DNA of 64,000 nucleotides from NCBI RefSeq assembly GCF_036178845.1, contig NZ_CP108070.1, positions 124,001 through 188,000 of the forward strand. Direction: 5' to 3'. The position numbers and the translations under genes are program-made. The notes beneath the pieces are model-generated. The model was given only the letters and a program-made list of their open reading frames with translations. It was not told the DNA's origin and did no database searches. Shown one piece after another: positions 51,024-58,200 of this stretch. Origin of the DNA: Streptomyces sp. NBC_00271 (GTDB taxonomy: Bacteria > Actinomycetota > Actinomycetes > Streptomycetales > Streptomycetaceae). Position 1 is the stretch's first letter, and each line of letters starts with the position of its first letter.

Positions 51024-52250
51024 TCAAGCAGCTTCGAGAAGTTGTGTGGGGAAGGCGAGGTTCTCGTCGAACAGGATGTGCTTCTGGAGGCAGTGGTAGA
51101 GCTGGCCGATCATCTTGTTGAAGAGGTTTCTCTGAGCGGCGGCGTGCCAGTCCCCGGCCTCGCGGCGGCGGTCGTAGTGGGCCTTTGCGCCCGGTGAGTG
51201 GGTCAGTGAGGCGAAGGCCCACAGGTAGCCGGTGTGGTTGAGCCGGTCGTTCTTCACCCAGCGTCTGGTGATGCTGGACTTCTTGCCGGACGCCCTGGTG
51301 ATGGGGGACGCACCGGCGTAGGCCTTCATTCCGCGGGCAGTGGCGAAGCGGGCGTGGTCGTCCCCGATCTCAGCGAGGATCCGGGCGCCGAGCTGGGTGC
51401 CGAGCCCGGGGAGGCTCAGGATGATCTCGGCGTCCGGATGCTGAGGGAAAACCTCTTCAACCGCCTCGGCGAGCTGGTCGGCGGCCGTGCAGGCGGCTTC
51501 GAGCTGCCGCAGCAGAGCGAGCATCTGCTTGCCGAGCGCGTCCTCGACCAGTAGCGGCTGGTGCGCGTATTCGGCCCGCAGGACCTCGCGGATGCGCTCG
51601 GCGTCGGCATCGATCCGGCGCTGGCGGCCGGCGCGCTTGAGCGCCGAGCGCAGTTGCGCGAGCGACAGCCGGGCCGCCCGCGAGGGCGTGGGGGCGAGTT
51701 CCAGCAGGACGCGGGTCTCAGGGCGGCAGAGACCGTTCTGCCAGTGCAGGTAGGCGTCGAGGGCGGCGGGGAAGTACTCGCGCAGGAGCGAGCGGAGCTG
51801 GTTGGCGAGCTGCTGCCGGTTCCAAACGGCGTCCTGCTGGGCGCGGGCGAGGACGGCGATGGCGCGGGCGAGATCGCTGTCCTGGGGCAATGGCCGGTGG
51901 GCGTGCATATCGGTGCGGAGGATGTTCGCCAGGACGAGGGCGTCGCCGGGGTCGGACTTCTTCCGTGTGACCGCGTGGCGGTCGCGGTAGCGTGCGGCGG
52001 CCATCGGGTTGATGGCGTAGACCTGGCGCTTCCCGGTGCGCAGGACCGCGACGAGCAGACCGCGGGAGGTCTCGATGGCGACCGGGATCGGGTTGTCCTC
52101 GGTGTCGCCGTGCTCGGCGAGCAGATCCAGCAGGATCTTGTAGCCGGTCGCGTCGTCTGTGATGTGGCGCTTGGCCAGGAGCGTGCCGTCGTCGTCGACC
52201 AGGGCGACGTCGTGCGTCTTCTCGGCCCAGTCGATGCCGCAGTAGATCAA
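51024..52250 (-). CDS. IS110-family DEDD transposase (bridge-RNA recombinase)
   Basis: A 408-residue recombinase. The N-terminal RuvC-like DEDD domain has Asp in 'YCGIDWAEKTHDVALVDDDG', Glu in 'VAIETSRGLLVAVL' and the 'KKSDPGDALVLANILRTD' block with the last two Asp. The C-terminal Transposase_20 domain has 'ILSLPGLGTQLGARILAEIGDDHARF' and 'MKAYAGASPITRASGKKSSITRRW', with the catalytic Ser region 'AGASPITRASGK'. The frame is complete; start ATG 52250. Members of the family cut and rejoin DNA guided by a bridge RNA encoded in the element's own non-coding end; both guide loops are recognisable here. Confidence 0.93.
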   Translation of the reverse strand: MIYCGIDWAEKTHDVALVDDDGTLLAKRHITDDATGYKILLDLLAEHGDTEDNPIPVAIETSRGLLVAVLRTGKRQVYAINPMAAARYRDRHAVTRKKSDPGDALVLANILRTDMHAHRPLPQDSDLARAIAVLARAQQDAVWNRQQLANQLRSLLREYFPAALDAYLHWQNGLCRPETRVLLELAPTPSRAARLSLAQLRSALKRAGRQRRIDADAERIREVLRAEYAHQPLLVEDALGKQMLALLRQLEAACTAADQLAEAVEEVFPQHPDAEIILSLPGLGTQLGARILAEIGDDHARFATARGMKAYAGASPITRASGKKSSITRRWVKNDRLNHTGYLWAFASLTHSPGAKAHYDRRREAGDWHAAAQRNLFNKMIGQLYHCLQKHILFDENLAFPTQLLEAA

Positions 52251-52301
52251 CTTTCCCTCCTCGAAGTGCGGGTGTTTGCGCTGGTCACGAGCGCATGCGG
52301 G

Positions 52302-52572
52302 GCCACGCAGCGACCTAATTCCAGGCCTCGATCAAGGAACGGGCCGACACCTCACAAGCCGTTCGTGGCACCAGCTCACCGCACGGGCCCCGGTCTGTTC
52401 CCAGAGCTCAGACGGCTCGGGGAATGCAAGAGATCACCGTGCGACGGGCTCGCACCACCAACTCCAACGAGTGATCAAGCAAACAGTGTTGACGCCGCTG
52501 GTGGCCGTGAAGGCGCCGAACGCCGCCGATCTTGGCGGAGACATGATGGCCGGGCTGAAAGAAGGCGTGCGT
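52302..52572 (-). ncRNA. Predicted IS110 bridge RNA (target and donor loops)
   Basis: In transposase sense (minus strand) two stem-bounded internal loops follow each other, target loop first. Target loop: outer stem 52520-52527 with 52564-52572 (8 bp, one bulge). Inside, 52553-52561 carries the same nine bases as the right flank of the insertion (52835-52843, GGCTGAAAG), and 52531-52537 (CTTGGCG) is the exact complement of the left flank (50996-51002, CGCCAAG). Donor loop: outer stem GCCACG/CGTGGC (52302-52307, 52364-52369) and inner hairpin GGCC/GGCC (52324-52327, 52342-52345). Inside, GACACCTCAC (52346-52355) equals the right end of the element plus core (51002-51011), and CTAATTCC (52315-52322) is the complement of the other end plus core (52828-52835). 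RNA ends are not known; limits given are the outer stems. Confidence 0.85.
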
Positions 52573-53077
52573 CCGGAGCCCACACAACCGCCAGCAGCGT
52601 CAGTGCTGGGTGGGTGGCGGCCACGAGAGCACCGGATGGCGCCGCTCTCTGGGAAGGCATCTTGGCCGTGACGTTGAGAGGTATCCACCGGCACTCACGA
52701 GACCACCACCCGCCAGCTGGGTTGCGCAGCCGTGCTCGTCGCAGACCTGCGGCCCGGCGGGGTGCAAGCGTCACAACCCGTTCGAACCACCTCACCGACC
52801 GGCGAGGGCCGGTGAGCTGGTTACACGGGAATTAGGCTGAAAGCGCCGGACGGGAAGTGATCGCCGTGGACCCCCGCAACACCTCCCGCACCTGCCCCGC
52901 ATGCGGGCACACCGCGAAGGAGAACCGGCCCACACAGGAGAAATTCCACTGCGTCGCCTGCGGCCACCACGCGCACGCCGACACAGTGGCAGCCACCAAC
53001 GTTCTACGGGCCGGGCTGGCCCGTCGCAACGCCAACCCGGCATAGCGAGAAGCCCCGTCCTTCAGGACGGGGAGGAG

Positions 53078-53632
53078 TCACTCCACGCTGCGTACTCCGT
53101 CGACCAGCACCACGACCGCGTCGGTCGCGGCCAGTTTCTCGGCCCGGTGCAGGATGTCGTTCTCGTCGGTGGCGTCCGTACGGGCCACCACCAGGTCCTG
53201 CCGGGTCGCCAGTACCATCTCCAGCTTGGCGAGGTACTCGGACAGCGGCAGCACCTGCTTGCCGTCGGCGTGCCCGCACCGGCGCGGGCGCTTCTGGTCC
53301 TCCAGGATCACCCCCGACGCCCCGATCCGCTCCAGTCCCTCCACGACATGGCAGGCGACCTCAGGGTCGACGTATCGGTCGTCGATGTCCACCAGGAGGT
53401 GGTGGCGCGGGAATGCGCCCCGCAGCCGCTGGACGAACGCCACCATGTCCGGCCAGGCGATGAAGCCGATGTCCGGCAGCCCGTAGTACGAGGCCGCGAA
53501 ACCGAAGCCGGAGACGAACATCCCGTCGTAGTGCTCGGCCGCGCTCGACGCCGAGTACATGTCATACACGCCGATCAGCGGAGTGGTCTCCGGCCCGGCG
53601 ATCTGTTCCCTCAGCTTCTTCCCGTAGGTCAA
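53078..53632 (-). pseudogene. Isocitrate lyase/PEP mutase-superfamily gene, truncated by IS605
   Basis: 184 codons of a TIM-barrel lyase: 'TTPLIGVYDMYSASSAAEHYDGMFVSGFGFAAS', metal ligands in 'HHLLVDIDDRYVD', and the active-site loop 'VILEDQKRPRRCGHADGKQVLP'. The K/R-R-CGH motif is that of (methyl)isocitrate lyases and relatives rather than PEP mutase, which has N-S there. Homologues are ~280-300 residues; here the frame ends in a TGA formed at the junction with the IS605-type right end, losing the last third of the barrel. The missing part is not found beyond the element's left end. Confidence 0.8.
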
Positions 53633-54034
53633 CGTCCGGTTCCTCTCGTGGGGTTGGACACGTCGCGCGGAGAGGGCCGTCGCAACACGACTGCCCTTTG
53701 CCAGAACAAGAGGATCCCTATAGCGACGGACTCTCTCCTTGGAAGGGCTTTGCTCACCTCAATGGCGCAAGCAGTTCACCGGCGAAACGTCACTGGTCCT
53801 CCGTCCGGGCCGCCCGGTTGATCCCGCCGTGCGGACGGGCGCGGAAGCCGGGGTGCGCGCAGGCGGGCGGGGCGGGGCCGAGGGGGTGAACGAGACCCGG
53901 CCGAATGTCCTGTTCCTGGCACCAGACCAGCGGGGGGGGCGCCCGTGCCGCCACCGGGGTTCGGCGACTCGTCGGCGACGCTGTCGTCCGGCTGCCCGGG
54001 AGGTCTCCTGGCGGCGCTGCGGTCCCCGGCGTTC
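53633..54034. other. No gene recognised
   Basis: About 400 bp upstream of the truncated lyase gene; presumably its promoter region. All frames are open by composition only. Confidence 0.4.
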
Positions 54035-54075
54035 AAAAAAGCAGCCCCGCCTCCGGGAGACCGGAGGCGAGGCTG
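54035..54075 (-). terminator. Intrinsic terminator of the tRNA-like gene
   Basis: Stem 54042-54056 with 54061-54075 (15 bp, one mismatch), GAGA loop, followed on the minus strand by six T (54040-54035). It starts three bases past the CCA end of the tRNA-like gene. T-tract terminators are uncommon in this GC-rich DNA, so it is likely real. Confidence 0.85.
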
Positions 54076-54077
54076 TG

Positions 54078-54150
54078 TGGAGCGCCGGGCAGGCCTTGCA
54101 CCTGCATCTCCCCGCAGGAAGCGGGGCGTCTTTCCTTGGACCACCAACGC
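54078..54150 (-). tRNA. Atypical tRNA-Gly(UCC)-like gene, CCA encoded
   Basis: 73 nt that fold as a cloverleaf. Acceptor stem GCGTTGG/CCGGCGC (7 bp, two G-U), D arm with only 3 bp (GTC/GAC) and an 8-nt loop containing GG, anticodon stem CCCCG/CGGGG with loop CTTCCTG (U33, anticodon UCC), 4-nt variable loop, T stem GCAGG/CCTGC with loop TGCAAGG, discriminator T and encoded CCA. Oddities: short D stem, G55 instead of U55, and a pyrimidine at position 37. It has its own terminator. It could be a specialised glycine tRNA, for example for a non-ribosomal use or decoding a restricted codon set, or a decayed copy. Confidence 0.75.
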
Positions 54151-54280
54151 GAGGCCGGCCGCCGGAAGTTCGGCGGCTTGCTCAAGATCAATGATAGCGC
54201 AGTCCCAGCGTCCCGGATCACACGGCGGCGCAGGAACCGGACCGGCTGCCTGGCGGGGCAGCGTCCGGGTTCTCGGGTGT

Positions 54281-55783
54281 TCAGGTCAGGGGAATGGTGA
54301 CTTCGTCCTCGACCGGTGGGTCGAGTTCCTGCGCGCGGTTTCCGGTGGCCGCGAAGCAGCGCAGCCGGACCGCCTCCGGGGTGACGTCCAGGCGCAGGAA
54401 GCACTTGAAGAAGGGCGGGCTGTAGGTCGCCGAGCCCGGTGAGAAGAGCTGGGTGTAGATCTTCCGTACGGGCAGGCGGAAGCGCGAGGTGCGGTCGGGG
54501 CGGCCGCCCGCGCCCAGCAGGTTCGCGATGAGACGGGTGCGCCGGGTGACGCGGGCGGGCGGGCCCTGGGTGCGGGTCGGCGGGATGCCGAGGCGCTCGG
54601 CGACGACGGCTGTCGCCTCGGCCTCGGTGAGGGTGAACAGGCGGCGCAGGCGGAGCCGGTGTCCGTAGAGCCTGCTGTAGAAGGCGAGGGAGTCGCCGCG
54701 CAGCGGGTAGCAGCGGAACTCCTGCTCGGTGACGTTCGCGACACAGACGCGGGGGATGGTGTGGGTGGCGTGCATGAAGGCTCCGCCGCCGCCCGACACC
54801 ACGTACTGGATGGTGCGGCCGTCGACCTGCACCGGGTAGCGCTGGTAGTTGTGGATGTCGCCGCCTATGGCCGCGAGGTAGCGGTGGTCCGGGTCGCGGA
54901 CGAGGTCGTCGACGGTGCCGCCGCCTTCGATGGGGCAAGGGTGGTGTTCGCCGTCCACGTACAGGGGCGAGCCGGTGACGAGGATCTTGGGGAGGGGGCC
55001 CTTGGACACCTCGCGCAGCCATGCGCCCTGTTCGGCGTCGATGGTTCCCAGCAGTCCCGTGTCGATGCCTATGATCCGCACCGGACCGGCGTCGATGGCC
55101 CAGTACGGGCCCGGCTGGACGGCCTGTTGGGCCGGTGAGGAGCGCAACTTGCGTGCTTCGGTGAGGTGTTGTCCGTCGGCCGGGTGCGGCCGGTGCCACA
55201 GCAGTGACCGCAGCCAGGCCCGTGAGAGGGGGCGCGGCGCGGGCTGTGGGGCGAGTGGCGGGGCGTCGTCGCAGAAGACGCGCATGAAGCCGCCGAGGTC
55301 TTCGTACCAGTCGTGGTTGCCGGGTATCGCGTATATGGGTGCCTGGTAGTCCTGGTAGGGGCGGAAGAACTTCGTGCCGTAGTCGTCCGTCCGGCCGACG
55401 GGGTAGATCACGTCGCTGGCGATGACGGCGAATTTCGTTTCCTGACTGGCTTTCAGGAAGCCGGGGACGACGGCGTATTGGGGATCGTCGCCCTCGCCGG
55501 TGTCTCCGATGACCATGAAGGAGAAGTGGTCCGGGTCGTCGCGCCGGATCACCTTGGTGGCGGGTGCTCCGGCGGCCGTCCGCTGTGCCACCCAGCGGCT
55601 GCGGGTGCGGCCCGTGGGATCCCCGAACCAGGAGGCCAGTACGCCGTTGCGTGCGGCCCACAGGGTCTTCGGGTTGAGCCATGAGAGCTTGTCGACCTGG
55701 TGCGGCATGAGGTGCTTGTACTCGCCGTGTTCCAGGGTTCCCCAGCCGGCGCCTTCGGCGGTATCGCGTGAAGAGTCAGACAC
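54281..55783 (-). CDS. Calcineurin-like metallophosphoesterase
   Basis: A 500-residue phosphoesterase with the metal-binding blocks in order: 'FMVIGDTGEGDD' (GDxG), 'VIASDVIYPVG' (usual GDxxY with Ser for Gly), 'PIYAIPGNHDWYEDL' (GNHD), 'LVTGSPLYVDG' and 'AAIGGDIHNYQRY' (GDxHxY). An N-terminal ~70-residue extension precedes the core, and a ~120-residue C-terminal domain follows. No signal peptide, so it is probably cytosolic. Start GTG 55783 ('VSDSSRDTAEG'); the frame is open further upstream. Substrate unknown. It shares orientation with the collagenase gene upstream of it, but the 149-bp gap argues for separate transcription. Confidence 0.85.
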   Translation of the reverse strand: MSDSSRDTAEGAGWGTLEHGEYKHLMPHQVDKLSWLNPKTLWAARNGVLASWFGDPTGRTRSRWVAQRTAAGAPATKVIRRDDPDHFSFMVIGDTGEGDDPQYAVVPGFLKASQETKFAVIASDVIYPVGRTDDYGTKFFRPYQDYQAPIYAIPGNHDWYEDLGGFMRVFCDDAPPLAPQPAPRPLSRAWLRSLLWHRPHPADGQHLTEARKLRSSPAQQAVQPGPYWAIDAGPVRIIGIDTGLLGTIDAEQGAWLREVSKGPLPKILVTGSPLYVDGEHHPCPIEGGGTVDDLVRDPDHRYLAAIGGDIHNYQRYPVQVDGRTIQYVVSGGGGAFMHATHTIPRVCVANVTEQEFRCYPLRGDSLAFYSRLYGHRLRLRRLFTLTEAEATAVVAERLGIPPTRTQGPPARVTRRTRLIANLLGAGGRPDRTSRFRLPVRKIYTQLFSPGSATYSPPFFKCFLRLDVTPEAVRLRCFAATGNRAQELDPPVEDEVTIPLT

Positions 55784-55932
55784 CGGTGAACCGTAGCAAC
55801 GATCACGGACGGGCCGGGGAAGGGGTGCGTGGCGACGCTGCCGTCTCACCCCGCCGCCTTGTCGGGCCGCGGGGTGACAGGGAGAGGCACGGGCAGGGGC
55901 AGGCGGCGGCCGGTTCGGCCGTCAGTGCTCGG

Positions 55933-57951
55933 TCAGCTGCTGCTCCCCCGGCAGGCGCCGGCCGCGCACGTGTCGAGCCAGGCGTCGAAGTCCGCGTCGT
56001 AACGGGTGCCGATGCCGGTGTTGTAGACCGCGTAGGCTCCGGCGTAGTCGCCGGTGCGGAACTTGGTGAGCATGGCCTGCACGTCGTCCGGGTGGTTCTC
56101 AAGCATGTAGCGGACGGCCAGGTAGCCCCAGGGGTAGGTGCGGGTCAGGTCGGAGTTGGCGTACGTGCTCTGCCACAGGGTGCTCAGGGCGTAGGTGTGC
56201 TTCCCGGCATCGAAGAGCGCCTCGGTGTCGGGCATGCCCCGGTAGCTGTACGAGACGTACTCGGCGAAGCCCTCGATCCACCAGATGTCCGGGACCGTCT
56301 GGCCCGCGGAGAAGTCGCCGTAGGTGTCGTAGCGGCCGTCGAGGTAGTGGGTGTACTCGTGGTTCAGGTTCCAGATGTCCGCCGGGAAGCCGTCGCCCAC
56401 GCTCTTCACGTAGGCGACGAAGCGGGCCTGGTTGTCGGGGTCGGCGGGGTTGCCCTCCAGGTATTCGCCGCCGTTGTCGGTGCTGTTGCCGAAGATCCAG
56501 CCTGAGTAGGTCCGGTAGTCCCTGGGGCTCGCGAAGACGACGATCTGGATGGTGGTGTTGCGGTCGTCGGCGACCGGGCCGCTGTCTTTGACGATGCCGT
56601 GGAAGTAGGCGTCCTGTCCCTGCACGCTCTTGCAGGCCTCGGCGAGCGCCGGGCCGGTCAGGGACTGGGCCAGGAACGTGTGCCCGTCATCGCACCTGTA
56701 GGTGATGGGGAGTGCCGCCGCGGTGAGCTGGGACGTCAGGTCGCAGGTGTCGTAGTACGAGCATTGGGCCGCGTCGTGCGCGGAGGTCATCTCGGCGGCG
56801 CCGACCCACAGCGCAGCGGTCGGGCCGGTGATCGAGGAGGCGCCGAGCAGGCCCTTCACCATCGGCCGCACCTTGTCCTTGAGCCCGGCCGTGTCGAGGA
56901 AGCGTGCCGTCTCCGTTCCGGCGTTGGAGGCCATGAAGTACCAGGTCCCGCTCAGCATCGACAGGTGGTTCAGGGTGAACGAGTTCAGCGTGTCGATGAT
57001 GCTCGGGTCGGCGGTGACCGCGCTGATGAACGCGGGGTTGAAGTGGCCGCGGAAGAGCGGGGTGAAGACGTCGTTGACGGCCGTGTCCATGCTCCAGTAG
57101 GCGTCGTAGGAGCTGTCGTAGGCGTTCAGCACTCGCTGGTACGTGTCCAGGTAGCGGGCCTGCTCGTTGGCGCTGTCCGTCAGGATGATGACGTCGCCCA
57201 GGATGTTGCCGTGTTCCGAACTGACGTCCATGAAGTGGGAGTTGGCGGTGAACGTGTCCAGTCCGCATTCGATGGCCGCGGCCAGGGTCGGGCCGTAGTC
57301 GCCGACGTCGGCCGAGTCGTTGTACTGCACGTAGTAGCCGGCGCGCAGGAACAGCACGAGCTGCCACACGTGGGTGGAGTTGTCGCCGGGGTACGTCTGC
57401 GACGCGTCCTGGAAGGCGCCTGCGACGGTCACCATCTGCGCCTCGCGGAACACGTTGCGGGCGTCGGTGCCGGTGATGCCGAACAGCGTATTGATGCAGT
57501 CGGTGGTCGAGTCCTTGATGTATGCGACCAGTTCGGATCCGGTGCGGGTGCCGAAGTCGGCCGGGGTGCACGACGCGGCCGCCGCATCTTTCGTGGCCTT
57601 GGGAGGCCGTACGGCCTTCGAGGATGAGGAGGTCTGCGGCAACTGCGGGCTGAGCGGCCGGACATGGGCGGCGGCCAGTCGCCCGCTCTGGACGTCTGCC
57701 TGCTCGGACGCAGCGGTGTTCGCGCCGAGCGGCGACAGCGCGCGCGGCTCGGGCCTGGTCACGGCGGGGGTTGTGGGAGCAGCTGTCGCGGCGGTCTTCG
57801 GTCCGGCTGCTGCGAGGGCCGGTGCGGCCGGCAGGCCTGCCATCAGGGCGCTGGCCGCCAGGCTGACGGCCAGGAATCTGGGCGCGAATCTGGACGTGAA
57901 TCTGGACGGACTTCCGGGATGGAATCGGGGCAGGGCAGGTCGACGACGCAT
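55933..57951 (-). CDS. Secreted M9-family collagenase
   Basis: A 672-residue extracellular zinc protease. Signal peptide: Arg-rich start ('MRRRPALPRFHPG'), then hydrophobic 'FLAVSLAASALMAGLPAAPALA' with an Ala-X-Ala site near residue 45. A ~130-residue Ala/Pro/Ser-rich pro-region follows. The activator domain of M9 collagenases (helical; 'CINTLFGITGTDARNVF', 'VWQLVLFLRAGYYVQY') precedes the catalytic domain with the zinc motif HEYTH (57-bp region near 56347-56361) and the downstream Glu in 'WWIEGFAEYVSY'. No PKD or collagen-binding domains follow, so it is a minimal form. Start ATG 57951 is set by AAGGAG. Confidence 0.92.
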   Translation of the reverse strand: MRRRPALPRFHPGSPSRFTSRFAPRFLAVSLAASALMAGLPAAPALAAAGPKTAATAAPTTPAVTRPEPRALSPLGANTAASEQADVQSGRLAAAHVRPLSPQLPQTSSSSKAVRPPKATKDAAAASCTPADFGTRTGSELVAYIKDSTTDCINTLFGITGTDARNVFREAQMVTVAGAFQDASQTYPGDNSTHVWQLVLFLRAGYYVQYNDSADVGDYGPTLAAAIECGLDTFTANSHFMDVSSEHGNILGDVIILTDSANEQARYLDTYQRVLNAYDSSYDAYWSMDTAVNDVFTPLFRGHFNPAFISAVTADPSIIDTLNSFTLNHLSMLSGTWYFMASNAGTETARFLDTAGLKDKVRPMVKGLLGASSITGPTAALWVGAAEMTSAHDAAQCSYYDTCDLTSQLTAAALPITYRCDDGHTFLAQSLTGPALAEACKSVQGQDAYFHGIVKDSGPVADDRNTTIQIVVFASPRDYRTYSGWIFGNSTDNGGEYLEGNPADPDNQARFVAYVKSVGDGFPADIWNLNHEYTHYLDGRYDTYGDFSAGQTVPDIWWIEGFAEYVSYSYRGMPDTEALFDAGKHTYALSTLWQSTYANSDLTRTYPWGYLAVRYMLENHPDDVQAMLTKFRTGDYAGAYAVYNTGIGTRYDADFDAWLDTCAAGACRGSSS

Positions 57952-58200
57952 CAATGCTCCTTCGGGAGTGGGGGGTCGCTTCGAGCACGAGCGGCGAGGC
58001 GTGGGGGGAACGTCCCACCCACCGTGGCCAATGACAACGGACCGAGGGATACGACAATGGAGGGGCGGGCCATAACATCCGTGCCCGCAGAGGCAGTTGA
58101 CGGTCCAGGCGGGACGCCGAGCAGGTCTTCGCCCCGTGTTATGCGTGCGGCGGGAAAACGGTATGGGGCGGGGCGGCCCCCTGCTCCCTACGATCCCGGC

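Larger units (their letters stand above)
51003..52833 (-). mobile_element. IS110-family element inside tnpB
   Basis: 1,831 bp between two copies of the core dinucleotide AG (51001-51002 and 52834-52835; CT in transposase sense), the signature of IS110 integration with no terminal inverted repeats and no longer duplication. It carries one DEDD transposase (minus strand) and a 583-bp non-coding left end upstream of it (52251-52833) that contains bridge-RNA guide loops. Confidence 0.92.
49998..53045 (+). pseudogene. tnpB split by IS110 (49998-51002 and 52836-53045)
   Basis: TnpB RNA-guided nuclease starting at GTG 49998 ('VIRAYKFLMRPTVRQGQAL'). The first part has RuvC-I Asp ('VVGIDLGIANFLADS') and RuvC-II Glu ('VIAHEDLKIRNM') and runs to 'TILHAK' at 51002. 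After the IS110 element it resumes exactly in sequence with 'AESAGREVIAVDPRNTSRTCPACGHTA', the zinc ribbon and 'HADTVAATNVLRAG' (RuvC-III Asp), to the stop at 53045. Joining the two across one AG restores an uninterrupted frame of ~405 codons. With the insertion the protein lacks its zinc ribbon and RuvC-III. Confidence 0.92.
49420..53077 (+). mobile_element. IS605-type element, split by an IS110 insertion
   Basis: Left-end hairpin CCCGGCC-ttga-GGCCGGG (49424-49441), minus-strand tnpA, plus-strand tnpB, and right-end hairpin CCCCGTCC-ttca-GGACGGGG (53053-53072). Without the 1.83-kb IS110 insertion in tnpB it would be ~1.8 kb, the usual size. Its right end forms the premature stop of the isocitrate-lyase-like gene at 53078. 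The exact left boundary is approximate. Confidence 0.8.

Noticed and set aside
52276..52835. Open frames in the 583-bp non-coding end of the IS110 element as protein genes
   Set aside because: They have no family resemblance and overlap the bridge-RNA guide loops, which explain the constraint better.
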